DNA of 54,257 nucleotides from Pelagibius litoralis (GTDB lineage Bacteria; Pseudomonadota; Alphaproteobacteria; Kiloniellales; DSM-21159). Below are positions 26,269-36,588 of this stretch, in pieces (the stretch's first letter is position 1; every line of letters begins with the position of its first letter). The notes beneath the pieces are model-generated. The model was given only the letters and a program-made list of their open reading frames with translations, was not told the origin of the DNA and did not search any database. The position numbers and the translations under genes are program-made. The DNA lies in NCBI GenBank assembly GCA_029287455.1, contig JARFRB010000049.1, positions 1-54,257 of the forward strand. The letters are read 5' to 3'.

Positions 26269-27113
26269 CCGACACCGAGGCCGCTCCAGTCCGCTTCGCC
26301 GCCCCCGAGGACGGGGTGCCCAGCGCGGACATGAGAGAGGCCTTAGAGCGCGACGGCTTCTTGATCCTGGAGAAATTCGCCAGCCCGGAAGCCTGTGCTG
26401 CCTTGATGGAACGGGCCGTGGAAATCTCCGGTGACGTCGATCCGGGCGCGAGCGTTTTCTCGACTCGCGATCAAGCCCAGGGGCGTGATCGCTACTTCCT
26501 GGAATCCGGCGACAAGATCCGCTGCTTCTTCGAGGAGGACGAAAAGGCCGTCAACAAGATCGGGCATGCCATGCACGATCTGGATCCGGTTTACGCGGGC
26601 TTTTCGCGCGACCCCCGGCTTGAGCGCCTGGTTACCGGCCTGGTCCCCATGCGCCCTCTGCTTTTGCAATCCATGCATATCTTCAAGCATGCCCAGGTGG
26701 GGGGCGAGGTGACCTGCCATCAGGACGCGAGCTTTCTTTTTACCGAGCCCGCGAGCGTGCTTGGCCTTTGGTTCGCCCTCGAGCCCGCCACCACGGATAA
26801 CGGCTGTCTTTTCGCCCACCCCGGCGCGCACCGGGGGCCGTTGCGCGCGCGATACCGGCGCGTTTCGGAAAGCGAGGCCCGCCTCGAAACGCTTGATGCC
26901 AGCCCGTGGCCAAGCACGCCGCCCGTGGCGCTGGAAGTGGATGCCGGTGCGCTGATCGTGCTCCACGGCTTCCTGCCGCACTTCAGCGGCCCGAATCGCT
27001 CCGATCGCTCGCGCCAAGCGTATACCCTCCATGTCATAGATGGCGAAGCGGTCTATCCTAGCGACAATTGGCTCAGGCGGCCCGAGGCCTTCCCCTTGCG
27101 CGGGTTCGTCTGA
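26265..27113 (+). CDS. phytanoyl-CoA dioxygenase (PhyH) family protein
   Basis: This is a probable Fe(II)/2-oxoglutarate-dependent dioxygenase. The iron-binding facial triad is visible as CHQD (H152, D154) and a distal H239 in [10 protein letters not shown], with an arginine nearby (SDRSR) suited to binding 2-oxoglutarate. At 282 residues it has family length. The ATG overlaps the deoB stop (ATGA), whereas a TTG at 26253 is less likely. The substrate is unknown. Its place at the end of the nucleoside operon may reflect shared transcription and not a shared pathway, or a link to oxidation of an imported nucleoside or CoA-linked compound. Confidence 0.88.
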   Translation: MTDTEAAPVRFAAPEDGVPSADMREALERDGFLILEKFASPEACAALMERAVEISGDVDPGASVFSTRDQAQGRDRYFLESGDKIRCFFEEDEKAVNKIGHAMHDLDPVYAGFSRDPRLERLVTGLVPMRPLLLQSMHIFKHAQVGGEVTCHQDASFLFTEPASVLGLWFALEPATTDNGCLFAHPGAHRGPLRARYRRVSESEARLETLDASPWPSTPPVALEVDAGALIVLHGFLPHFSGPNRSDRSRQAYTLHVIDGEAVYPSDNWLRRPEAFPLRGFV

Positions 27114-27134
27114 CCCGGCTCCAGAGGAAACGAG

Positions 27135-27833
27135 ATGATCGAAGTGATCGCTTTCGATGCCGACGACACGCTCTGGCACAACGAGAGCCTTTTCCAGGAA
27201 ACCCAGGCCCGCTTGACCGCGATTCTGGACCGCTACGCCCCCCATGCGGAGGTGGAAGCCCGCTTGGCCGAGACCGAGCGCCGGAACATCAAGCTCTTCG
27301 GCTACGGCATCAAGGGTTTCACCCTGTCCATGGTGGAGACTGCGATCGAGATTTCCGGCCGCAGGATCAGCGCCGAGGAGATCCACGAGATCGTCATGAT
27401 GGGAAAAGCCATGCTGGACGCGCCGCTTGATCTCATGGAGGGGGTCGAACAGGTGCTTGGCGATCTCAAGCGGCGGCATCGCTTGCTATTGATCACCAAG
27501 GGCGATCTGCTCGACCAGACGAACAAGGTGGAACGCTCGGGTCTTGCCGGCCACTTCGAAGCGGTGGAGATCGTCACGGAGAAAGACCCGGCCACCTACC
27601 GCGCCATCTTTTCGCGGCTCGGCTATGCGCCGGAGATGGCAGTGATGGTGGGCAACTCCCTGCCCTCGGACGTCTTGCCCATGCTGGAGATTGGCGGCCA
27701 CGCGGTCCACATACCCTACCGCGTGACGGCGGTTTTCGATCGGCACGAAGCGGAAATCGCCCATGACCGCTTTCACGCCTTGGATAACCTGAGAGACCTG
27801 CCGGACCTCTTGCGGCGCCTCCACGCGATATGA
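27135..27833 (+). CDS. HAD-family hydrolase, YjjG/phosphatase-like
   Basis: The nucleophile and general acid are D8 and D10 in FDADDTLWHNE. Motif II (LLLITKGD, using Thr) and a motif III lysine precede GNSLPSDVLP, where the D of motif IV sits. The alpha-helical C1 cap between them is of the type in YjjG and phosphoglycolate phosphatases. A nucleotidase role would suit the nucleoside operon, but substrates of HAD enzymes cannot be read from sequence. A good AGAGGAAACG ribosome-binding site precedes the ATG, and the stop overlaps the next gene by 4 nt. Confidence 0.87.
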   Translation: MIEVIAFDADDTLWHNESLFQETQARLTAILDRYAPHAEVEARLAETERRNIKLFGYGIKGFTLSMVETAIEISGRRISAEEIHEIVMMGKAMLDAPLDLMEGVEQVLGDLKRRHRLLLITKGDLLDQTNKVERSGLAGHFEAVEIVTEKDPATYRAIFSRLGYAPEMAVMVGNSLPSDVLPMLEIGGHAVHIPYRVTAVFDRHEAEIAHDRFHALDNLRDLPDLLRRLHAI

Positions 27834-29212
27834 CCGCGCTGACCGCCCTATGGCGCGGCCTCAACCTGCCGGAGAGCGCCCTCGATGCCGTGACCGTGAC
27901 GGGAAGCGAGCCCCAATTGCCCAGCGGGTTTCGCGTGGGGACCCTGGCGGCCACCTCCATCGCCGCGGTGGCCGCGGCCGCGAACGAAGTCTGGCGGCTG
28001 CGCGGCGGCGAACACCAAACAGTATCCGTGGATATGGCTCACGCGGTCAGGGAGTTCCGCAGCGAACGGTATCTGCGTGTGAATGGGGCCGCAGCGCCGG
28101 AGCTTTGGGACCCGATTGCGGGCGCTTATCGCTGCGGCGACGGCCGCTGGGTGCGGGTGCACACGAACTTTCCCCATCACCGAAAGGCTCTGGTGACGCT
28201 TCTCGGCTGCGCGGACGACAAGGCCAGCGTGGCCGACGCGGCCCTATCCTGGCGGGCCGAGGATCTTGAAACCCGCGCGGTGCCGGCGGGTGCCTTGGCC
28301 TTCATGCAGCGGTCTTTCGGGGAGTGGGACCTGCATCCGCAACGGGCAGCACTCGTGCAAGAGCCGCTGATCGCCATCGACCGCATCGGTGATGCGCCTC
28401 CCCGCAGGCTTCCGGGCAATGCCAGACGCCCGCTCGATGAGCTCAAGGTTCTCGATCTTACGCGCATTATCGCGGGGCCGGTCGGTGGGCGTGCCTTGGC
28501 CGCGCATGGGGCGGAGGTGATGCGGATAACCTCGCCCAAGCTGCCTTCGATCCCGCCATTGGTGATGGACAGCGGACGCGGGAAGCTCTCCGCCGCTCTC
28601 GATTTAACGAGTGCGGAGGGGCGTGCGGGGTTGGAACGGCTCGTCGCACAATCGGATGTCTTCCTGCAAGGATACCGCCCGGGCGGCTTGGCGGCGCTTG
28701 GCTTCGACCCTGAGCGCCTCGCCGAATTGAGGCCGGGCCTGATCCATGTCAGCCTCTCAGCCTTCGGCTTCTCGGGCCCTTGGAAGGACCGGCGCGGCTT
28801 CGACTCTCTCGTCCAAACTGCGACCGGCTTCAACGATGCGGAGGCGCGCGCATTCGGAAGCGAAGGACCGAGGCCCCTGCCCTGTCAAGCTTTGGATCAT
28901 GCCTCGGGCTATCTGCTTGCGCTCGGGACGCTCACCGCTTTTCTGCGGCAACTTCAGGAAGGCGGGAGCTGGCGGATCAGAGTAAGCCTTGCCCGCACCG
29001 GGCTGTGGCTCCGCGCGCTCGGCACACTCCCGGAGGGGCCGTCTTGCCCGGAGCCCGAGCCGGCGGACAGCGAACACTTCCTAGAGAACGTAGAGTCGGG
29101 GTTCGGCGAACTTACCACGGTCCGCCATGCGGCCAGACTCTCCCGCACGCCTGCCCGCTGGGAGCGGCCCTCCATGCCCCTGGGCTCCAACCCGCCTGTT
29201 TGGCCCGTTTAG
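27830..29212 (+). CDS. CaiB/BaiF-family CoA transferase-like protein with unusual domain order
   Basis: Class III CoA transferases move CoA between carboxylic acids through an aspartyl-CoA intermediate. The second half (about 200-430) has the family N-terminal signature: LKVLDLTRIIAGPVGGRAL, DLTSAEGRAGL, LQGYRPGGLAALG, HVSLSAFGFSGPW and D356 in ALDHASG as the likely nucleophile. The first half (about 30-130) instead resembles the usual C-terminal portion (YRCGDGRWVRVHTNF and LLGC). The protein therefore looks circularly permuted or like two partial copies. The start overlaps the HAD gene. Activity and substrate are unknown. Confidence 0.8.
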   Translation: MTALTALWRGLNLPESALDAVTVTGSEPQLPSGFRVGTLAATSIAAVAAAANEVWRLRGGEHQTVSVDMAHAVREFRSERYLRVNGAAAPELWDPIAGAYRCGDGRWVRVHTNFPHHRKALVTLLGCADDKASVADAALSWRAEDLETRAVPAGALAFMQRSFGEWDLHPQRAALVQEPLIAIDRIGDAPPRRLPGNARRPLDELKVLDLTRIIAGPVGGRALAAHGAEVMRITSPKLPSIPPLVMDSGRGKLSAALDLTSAEGRAGLERLVAQSDVFLQGYRPGGLAALGFDPERLAELRPGLIHVSLSAFGFSGPWKDRRGFDSLVQTATGFNDAEARAFGSEGPRPLPCQALDHASGYLLALGTLTAFLRQLQEGGSWRIRVSLARTGLWLRALGTLPEGPSCPEPEPADSEHFLENVESGFGELTTVRHAARLSRTPARWERPSMPLGSNPPVWPV

Positions 29213-29222
29213 GGTCTGGTCT

Positions 29223-29924
29223 CTAGAAGCGCTCTACCCAAGGCCTGAGCTCCACTTCCCAGGTCCAGGCACTGCGGTCTTGTTCCAAGACGTGGAGGTA
29301 GGTGTGCGCGATGGCTTCGGGATCGAGCATGCTGTCCGGATTGTCGGTGGGCTCGGGCCGGGCTTCGGCACGGATTCCGCCGTCGATGACGAAATGCGCG
29401 ACGTGGATATTCTCCGGGGCTAGTTCCCTGGCCAAGCTCTGCGCCAACCCCCTGAGAGCGAATTTCCCCATGGCGAATGGCGCGGACCGGGGGTAGCCCT
29501 TCACGCTGGCCGAGGCACCGGTGAAAAGGATAGCGCCGTGGCCTCGGGGCAGCATGCGCCGCACCGCTGCCTGTGCCACGAGAAACCCGCCAAAAGCGGT
29601 GATTTCGATCGCGCGCTTGACCTCGGCCGGGTCCAAGTCGACGAAGGGGCCGCGCGCCCGAGCGCTGGCGTTGAAGAATACCGCGTCTATGTCTCCCAAG
29701 GCGGCATCGGCCGCGACGAACATTGCCTCCACCGAGCCAGGGTCCGAAGCGTCGCAGGCAAAGCTGACGGCCCCGATCTCATCCGCCAAGGGCTGCAGCT
29801 TCTCCACCTCGCGGGCGGCCAGTCCAACGCGATAGCCTTTCGCAGCCATCTGCCTGGCCAAGGAAGCGCTAAGGCCACTGCCCGCGCCAACGATCAAAGC
29901 ACCCTTCCCCTCACCGTCAGCCAT
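29223..29924 (-). CDS. SDR-family protein lacking the catalytic tyrosine
   Basis: A Rossmann fold is indicated by the N-terminal GAGSGLSASLAR cofactor motif, the CDASDPGSV acidic segment, and FFNAS in place of NNAG. The usual YxxxK active site reads FAMGK, encoded TTC for Phe, so the catalytic tyrosine is missing while the lysine remains. The following LRGLAQSLARELAPENIHV and FVIDGGI segments mark a divergent SDR subfamily that shares this substitution. It may act by another mechanism or bind cofactor without classical reduction. It is convergent with the CoA transferase gene and divergent from mazG, with 134 nt between the starts. Confidence 0.85.
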   Translation of the reverse strand: MADGEGKGALIVGAGSGLSASLARQMAAKGYRVGLAAREVEKLQPLADEIGAVSFACDASDPGSVEAMFVAADAALGDIDAVFFNASARARGPFVDLDPAEVKRAIEITAFGGFLVAQAAVRRMLPRGHGAILFTGASASVKGYPRSAPFAMGKFALRGLAQSLARELAPENIHVAHFVIDGGIRAEARPEPTDNPDSMLDPEAIAHTYLHVLEQDRSAWTWEVELRPWVERF

Positions 29925-30058
29925 GCCGCTGTCTCCTCTTGAAACGCCTCGCCAAGGACTTGCAGTTTAAGGTCGAAGCGGCCGGGCGAACACCCGAATT
30001 TGCCTCGAAGGTCTTGTGCCCTTGCCCACTCTTCGGGCTGCGCTAAACTCTCCTCGCA

Positions 30059-30868
30059 ATGGAGTCCACCCCACCTAAAGGCGCGAACATCGACCGGCTG
30101 CTGGCCATCATGGCCCGGCTGCGCGATCCTGTTTCCGGCTGCCCTTGGGACGTGGAGCAGGACTTCGCCAGCATCGCGCCCTACACCATCGAAGAGGCTT
30201 ACGAGGTCGCCGAGGCGATCGAGCTCGACGACATGGCGTCCTTGCAGGACGAGCTTGGTGATCTGCTTTTGCAGGTCGTCTTTCACGCCCGTATGGCCGA
30301 GGAGCGCACAGCCTTCGATTTCGATGCCGTCGCCGGAGGCATCGCCGACAAGATGATCCGGCGCCACCCCCATGTCTTCGCCGACGAGCGCTTCGATTCT
30401 TTGTCGGAGCAAAAGGCCGATTGGGAAAGCCGAAAGGCAGCCGAACGCGCGGCTAAGGGTCAGCACAGCGCCCTAGACGGCGTTGCATCGGGCCTGCCTG
30501 CTTTGATGCGCGCGGTCAAGCTGCAGAAGCGGGCGGCCCGTGTAGGCTTCGATTGGCCCGAACTCACCCAAGTCCTCGACAAGATCGACGAGGAACTGGC
30601 CGAGGTGAAAGCCGAACTGGCCGAAGGGGCCGCCAAGGAGCGGCTGCATGACGAGGTTGGCGACCTCTTGTTCGTCGTCGTCAACCTGGCGCGCCACCTC
30701 AACATCGATCCGGAAAGCGCGCTGCGCCACACCAACGCCAAGTTCGAGCGGCGCTTTAGGTCCGTCGAGACGGAACTCGAGACCCGGGGCCTTGGTTTGC
30801 GAGACGCAAGCTTGGATCAGATGGAAACCGCCTGGCAAAACGCCAAGCGAAGCGAAAAGAGCGATTAA
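30059..30868 (+). CDS. mazG: nucleoside triphosphate pyrophosphohydrolase
   Basis: MazG hydrolyses (d)NTPs to NMP and pyrophosphate, clearing damaged nucleotides and modulating stress responses. Two MazG modules can be seen. The first holds the EEAYEVAEAIELDD and DELGDLLLQVVFHA helices that bind Mg2+, and the second EELAEVKAEL and DEVGDLLFVVVNLARH. CPWD near the N-terminus is a family hallmark. The 269-residue length is normal. In many alphaproteobacteria this gene neighbours hflX and hfq, but here an SDR, an IMPase gene and groESL lie between. Confidence 0.95.
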   Translation: MESTPPKGANIDRLLAIMARLRDPVSGCPWDVEQDFASIAPYTIEEAYEVAEAIELDDMASLQDELGDLLLQVVFHARMAEERTAFDFDAVAGGIADKMIRRHPHVFADERFDSLSEQKADWESRKAAERAAKGQHSALDGVASGLPALMRAVKLQKRAARVGFDWPELTQVLDKIDEELAEVKAELAEGAAKERLHDEVGDLLFVVVNLARHLNIDPESALRHTNAKFERRFRSVETELETRGLGLRDASLDQMETAWQNAKRSEKSD

Positions 30869-30911
30869 GAGCCCTATCAGAGCCCCACGCAGTCTCAGGA
30901 GGACTTACCCC

Positions 30912-31688
30912 GTGATCGAAATGCTGGACCCGAAATCCCTCACCGTATTCATCACCGGCGCCACCTCGGGCTTCGGGGCGGCCTTGGCAAGGCGCTACGC
31001 CGAAGCCGGCGCGAAGGTCGTGATCACCGGCCGCCGGAAAGAACGTCTCGACGCCCTGCGCGACAAAATGGGGGAGCGGGTTTATGCCGTGGCACTCGAT
31101 GTCCGCGATCAAGCGGCCGTGGAAGCGGCCGTCGCAGGCCTTCCCGAAGATTTCGCCAGCGTCAACGTCCTGATCAACAACGCAGGGCTTGCCCTTGGCC
31201 TTTCGCCGGCCGACAGCGCCGAGATCGGGGATTGGGACACCATGGTGGACACGAACATTAAGGGCTTGCTCTATGTCACCCGCGCGGTCCTGCCCGGCAT
31301 GTGCGCCCGGGATGAGGGGCATGTCGTCAACCTAGGCTCGGTCGCGGGCAGCTATCCCTATCCGGGCGGCAATGTTTATGGGGCGACAAAGGCCTTCGTC
31401 TCGCACTTCTCGCTCAATCTGCGGGCGGATCTGCTGGGCAAGCAGGTGCGGGTCACCTCGATTGAACCGGGCATGGCGGAGACCGAGTTTTCGCTGGTGC
31501 GCTTTAAAGGCGACGCGGAAAAGAGTGCCGGAACCTATAAAGGCATCGAAACCATGACGCCGGAGGATATCGCCGAGTCGATTTTCTGGACCACCACCAT
31601 GCCGCGCCGCTTCAACGTCAACCGGATGGAAGTCATGCCGGTTGTTCAAGCCTTTTCGCCCTTTGCATTTTCGCGCGACGAAGGCTGA
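30912..31688 (+). CDS. SDR-family NAD(P)-dependent oxidoreductase, YdfG-like
   Basis: The cofactor motif TGATSGFG, the NNAG motif (LINNAGLALG), and the catalytic YGATK are all present. Together with GSVAGSYPYPGGNVYG and the EPGMAETEFS tail they resemble YdfG/3-hydroxy acid dehydrogenases (serine or malonic semialdehyde type). The GTG at 30912 has AGGAGG 9 nt upstream (30897-30902), better than the ATG at 30921 with 18 nt spacing. It follows mazG by 43 nt on the same strand and converges with the IMPase-family gene. Confidence 0.9.
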   Translation: MIEMLDPKSLTVFITGATSGFGAALARRYAEAGAKVVITGRRKERLDALRDKMGERVYAVALDVRDQAAVEAAVAGLPEDFASVNVLINNAGLALGLSPADSAEIGDWDTMVDTNIKGLLYVTRAVLPGMCARDEGHVVNLGSVAGSYPYPGGNVYGATKAFVSHFSLNLRADLLGKQVRVTSIEPGMAETEFSLVRFKGDAEKSAGTYKGIETMTPEDIAESIFWTTTMPRRFNVNRMEVMPVVQAFSPFAFSRDEG

Positions 31689-31718
31689 CGCGGTCCCGGC
31701 CGACGCGGGGCCTTCGAC

Positions 31719-32531
31719 TCAAGGATCGACAAGGGTCTCACGCAAACGAACCCAGCTCGCTTCGTCGGGGGCAAGCAGGATCCCGGGGGCGGCTGAGTCA
31801 AGAGGGGTATAGGGCTCGCCGTCCAACAAGCGGCCAAAGCCTCCGGCCTCGCGGTGAATGACCACGCCCGGCACGTGGTCCCAGGGCTTTGTCTTGGTGA
31901 AGAGCGCGAAGTGATTTTCCCCAAGGGCGAGACGCAGATATTCCTGTCCGGCGCAGCGCAGGCTGCGTACAGCGTCGACACGGTTCCTGCGCTCCCGAAT
32001 GCGGGCGCCTAGCTCCGGAAAGTTGGGCAAGCCCGCCAGAATCGGCCCGCGCATCTCGCCGGGGTCCGATCCCTTCGCGACCTGCAAGCACGTTCCATCC
32101 TTGAGATAGGCACCGCTTCCCGCCTCGGCGATCGCCATTCGGCCGCCGCAGGGATCGTAGATCCATCCGGCAAGCAGGTCGGCGCCTTGGGAAAGCCCCA
32201 CCATCACCGCGAAGGTCGGATTTCCATGGGCGAAGTTCGAGGTGCCGTCCACCGGATCGATGATCCAGACCGGCGAGTCCTCTTCGAACAGATCCAAGAC
32301 CGACCGATCAGCCTCGACCGCCTCCTCGCCCACTACCCTGGAACCGGGGAGCAGGTCCGCCAAGCGGCGGGTCAGCGCCTTTTCCGTTTCCAGGTCCGCA
32401 ACGGTCACGAGGTCGCCCGCCCGCTTCTCGATGATCTCGTGGTCGGCCAGGGTCTGGAAGCGCGGCAGCACTTCCTGCTCGGCGACCTCTTCAATGATCT
32501 CGGCCACCCGTTGCGGGTCGATCATGTCCAT
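31719..32531 (-). CDS. inositol monophosphatase family protein
   Basis: This is a Mg2+-dependent phosphatase of the IMPase/FBPase/CysQ superfamily. The metal motifs are VGEEAVE (Glu ligand), DPVDGTSNFAHG and the C-terminal KPWDHVPGV, where the W-D-x-x-P/A signature gives the third Asp. The substrate could be inositol phosphate, histidinol phosphate or a related sugar phosphate, and sequence alone does not settle this. The 270-residue length is normal. It lies downstream of groEL on the same strand but beyond a strong terminator, so it is probably transcribed separately. Confidence 0.9.
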   Translation of the reverse strand: MDMIDPQRVAEIIEEVAEQEVLPRFQTLADHEIIEKRAGDLVTVADLETEKALTRRLADLLPGSRVVGEEAVEADRSVLDLFEEDSPVWIIDPVDGTSNFAHGNPTFAVMVGLSQGADLLAGWIYDPCGGRMAIAEAGSGAYLKDGTCLQVAKGSDPGEMRGPILAGLPNFPELGARIRERRNRVDAVRSLRCAGQEYLRLALGENHFALFTKTKPWDHVPGVVIHREAGGFGRLLDGEPYTPLDSAAPGILLAPDEASWVRLRETLVDP

Positions 32532-32574
32532 GACTCTCGATTTGCCACCGCTTCCAACATGGCGGCGGCGCTGG

Positions 32575-32615
32575 AAAAAGGAAAGGGCCGCAGGGGGTAT
32601 ATCCCCCCACGGCCC
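32575..32615 (-). terminator. rho-independent terminator of groESL
   Basis: Read on the minus strand, GGGCCG-T-GGGGG, a GATATA-containing loop, then CCCCC-TG-CGGCCC form a long GC-rich hairpin (32585-32615). The run TTTCCTTTTT (32584-32575) follows it. It lies about 40 nt after the groEL stop. The arms and T-tract make this the best terminator in the window. Confidence 0.9.
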
Positions 32616-32653
32616 ATCCTAACGGCGTCTCACGACGCGGATGCGAGTCTTCT

Positions 32654-34324
<1,671 letters not shown>

Positions 34325-34357
34325 TCAGGATTTGCTTATTGGACGAGCGAAGCGGCG

Positions 34358-34645
34358 TTAGGCCAGGACGCCCATGATGTCGGATTCCCGCATGATCAGC
34401 AGGTCCTTGCCGTCGATCTTGACTTCGGTGCCGGACCACTTGCCGTAGAGCACCCGGTCGCCCTTCTTGACGTCCAGGGCGTTCAGCTTGCCGTCGTCGC
34501 CACGAGCGCCAGGGCCGGCGGCGATGATCTTGCCCTGCATGGGCTTTTCCTTGGCGGTGTCGGGAATGATGATGCCGCCCGCGGACTTCTCGTCGGACTG
34601 CAGGGGTTCGACGACGACGCGGTCGTGCAACGGCCGAAACTTCAT
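34358..34645 (-). CDS. groES: co-chaperonin GroES (Hsp10)
   Basis: GroES forms the heptameric lid of the GroEL chamber. The 95-residue protein begins [15 protein letters not shown] and has the mobile-loop sequence [20 protein letters not shown] and the terminal [14 protein letters not shown], all typical of the family. It is first in the groESL operon. A canonical promoter and a CIRCE operator lie upstream, so heat-shock control by HrcA is likely. Confidence 0.98.
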   Translation of the reverse strand: MKFRPLHDRVVVEPLQSDEKSAGGIIIPDTAKEKPMQGKIIAAGPGARGDDGKLNALDVKKGDRVLYGKWSGTEVKIDGKDLLIMRESDIMGVLA

Positions 34646-34801
34646 CTTCGCTTCTCCATGTTCGGACTGTTGATGCGTGGATTTCTCGCTCGAGAGAAGA
34701 AAGCCCTCGAATACCGCCCTTGGCGGAGTTTCCCAAGGCTACCCAGTTTGTGATGTCTTGGAGCGGCTTCTCCCGTGCCTCGTCCCAATCGGGGATCTCT
34801 G

Positions 34802-34828
34802 TTAGCAGTCTCGTGCCACGAGTGCTCA
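34802..34828 (-). promoter_or_regulatory. CIRCE operator (HrcA binding site) of groESL
   Basis: On the plus strand TTAGCAGTC and GAGTGCTCA are separated by 9 nt, differing from the consensus TTAGCACTC-N9-GAGTGCTAA at one position in each arm. The site begins at the predicted transcription start, so bound HrcA would block initiation. The hrcA gene itself is not in the window. Confidence 0.9.
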
Positions 34829-34834
34829 GCCGCG

Positions 34835-34862
34835 ATATAAGGACGCGGCTATGCCCTGTCAA
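34835..34862 (-). promoter_or_regulatory. groESL promoter (sigma-70 type)
   Basis: On the minus strand a perfect TTGACA -35 box (34862-34857) is followed after 16 bp by TTATAT (34840-34835). Transcription would start near 34828 at the edge of the CIRCE element. The promoter lies just before the groES leader, adjacent to the end of hflX. Confidence 0.88.
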
Positions 34863-34877
34863 GGAGAAGCCTCGGGT

Positions 34878-36224
34878 TTAGGAGGGTTTTGTCTGGGACC
34901 GGCGCTCGAAGCGCGCGACGTCGCTGGGAGAGAGTGAAACGTGGAGGTGCGCAGCCAGCTCGTCGTCATGCCGGTCGAGCACCTTGCCGTGTTCGTAAAG
35001 CCAGGCCAGGGCGGCGCCATCTGTCAGGTCCACTGACACGTCGATCAGCCAGTTGCCCTCCGCCAAGCGTGCCTCCACAAGGGCCAGCAGCGCTTCAAGG
35101 CCCTCGCCGGTGAGCGCGGATACCGCGGCGCGGGATCCTGGGTCGGATTCCGCCATGGAAACGACCGCGGCCCTGGACTCCGCGTCAAGAAGATCGATCT
35201 TGTTAAAGATCTCGACAACGCGCTCCTCCCCATCGATCTCCAGGTCTACACCCAGGTCGCTCAGCACCTGATCCACGCTTTCCTTTTCGGAGTCGCTGTC
35301 CGGGTGCGCGATGTCGCGGACGTGCAGGATGAGATCGGCGGAGGTGACTTCCTCGAGCGTCGCGCGAAACGCTGCCACAAGGTCGGTGGGCAGATCAGTT
35401 ATGAAGCCGACGGTGTCGGAAAGGATCACATCCTGACCGCTCGGCAAGGTAACGCGCCGCATGGTTGGATCCAGGGTCGCGAAGAGCATGTCCTTTGCTA
35501 GGACCGCCGAGGACGTCAAGCGATTGAAGAGCGTTGATTTTCCGGCATTGGTGTAGCCGACCAGGGCAACGACCGGATATGGGACGCGCTGGCGGGCCGA
35601 GCGGTGCAGCTCGCGGGTTCGCTGAACTTGGGCCAGTTCCTTCTTGAGCTTGACGATCCGCTCGTCGATCAAGCGGCGGTCGATTTCGATTTGCCGCTCG
35701 CCTGGCCCGCCCATGAATCCGGCGCCGCCACGCTGGCGTTCCAAGTGAGTCCAGGACCGGACCAGGCGCGACCGCTGATAGGTCAAGGAGGCCAGATCGA
35801 CCTGTAGCTGACCTTCCTTCGTGCGGGCCCGCTCGCCGAAAATCTCCAGGATCAGGCCTGTGCGGTCGATCACCTTGCAATCGAGAGCGGTTTCTAGGTT
35901 CCGCTGTTGAACGGGCGTGAGTCCGCGATCGACAACCAGCAAGCCGATTTCCGAGGCCGCGATTTGGGATTTCAGGCGCTCCACCACCCCTCCGCCGAAG
36001 AGGGTCGCGGGCCGGACTTCGTTGAATCGGACCACTTCCGAATGCACGATATCGAGGTCGATCGCGCGCGCTAGCCCCTCGATCTCGGCCAGGCGCGCTT
36101 CCGGGCTTCTCGACCGGGCCCGTGCCTCGCCGCGCGCAACAGGGTGGACCACCAAGGCCCGCATTGGCGCCGATGACCTTGCTTGGTCGTAGCCCCTTGG
36201 CTCCTTGCCGTTATGGCTCGTCAT
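34878..36224 (-). CDS. hflX: GTPase HflX
   Basis: HflX is a ribosome-associated GTPase that splits stalled or stress-damaged 70S ribosomes. The N-terminal glycine-rich domain has FGGGVVERLK and the LQVDLASLTYQRSRL segment with GGAGFMGGPGERQIE. The G1 motif GYTNAGKST starts at about residue 223, and G3 DTVGF and G4 NKID follow. The 448 residues are typical. The start ATG lies 8 nt after the hfq stop, a conserved hfq-hflX pair. It has no strong ribosome-binding site of its own, which suggests translation coupled to hfq. Confidence 0.96.
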   Translation of the reverse strand: MTSHNGKEPRGYDQARSSAPMRALVVHPVARGEARARSRSPEARLAEIEGLARAIDLDIVHSEVVRFNEVRPATLFGGGVVERLKSQIAASEIGLLVVDRGLTPVQQRNLETALDCKVIDRTGLILEIFGERARTKEGQLQVDLASLTYQRSRLVRSWTHLERQRGGAGFMGGPGERQIEIDRRLIDERIVKLKKELAQVQRTRELHRSARQRVPYPVVALVGYTNAGKSTLFNRLTSSAVLAKDMLFATLDPTMRRVTLPSGQDVILSDTVGFITDLPTDLVAAFRATLEEVTSADLILHVRDIAHPDSDSEKESVDQVLSDLGVDLEIDGEERVVEIFNKIDLLDAESRAAVVSMAESDPGSRAAVSALTGEGLEALLALVEARLAEGNWLIDVSVDLTDGAALAWLYEHGKVLDRHDDELAAHLHVSLSPSDVARFERRSQTKPS

Positions 36225-36232
36225 GAGCCGGG

Positions 36233-36496
36233 CTAAGCTTCGGCCGATGCGTCCGCTTCTTTCTCGCTCGCCTCGAACAGCTGAACGGGTTGCGCGGGCA
36301 TTACCGTGGAGATCGCATGCTTGTAGACAAGCTGGGAATGGGCATCGCGCCTGAGCAGCACGGAATAATTGTCGAACCAGGTCACAATACCCTGCAACTT
36401 CACCCCGTTGACCAGAAAAATAGTGACCGGAATCTTGTGCTTACGGATGTGGTTAAGAAAAACGTCCTGCACATTTTGTGAGTTATCGCCGGCCAT
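36233..36496 (-). CDS. hfq: RNA chaperone Hfq
   Basis: Hfq is a hexameric Sm-like protein that pairs small RNAs with mRNAs. The 87-residue sequence has the Sm1 region ([38 protein letters not shown]) and the Sm2 YKHAIST motif. A short acidic tail follows, shorter than in enterobacteria, as usual in alphaproteobacteria. It directly precedes hflX. A leader of about 85 nt may be transcribed from a weak promoter upstream of it. Confidence 0.98.
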   Translation of the reverse strand: MAGDNSQNVQDVFLNHIRKHKIPVTIFLVNGVKLQGIVTWFDNYSVLLRRDAHSQLVYKHAISTVMPAQPVQLFEASEKEADASAEA

Positions 36497-36588
36497 AACG
36501 TTCAGACCCTTTCGCTATTCTCGTTGTCTCTTTATAAATGCCCCGGACCTTTGATATCGGGTTTATGGTGCACGCAGAAAAGAGAATT

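Noticed and set aside
34811..34826. TGGCACG-like sequence on the minus strand resembling a sigma-54 promoter
   Set aside because: The spacing between the GG and GC elements is 9 and not the required 10. The bases are explained by the CIRCE repeat.
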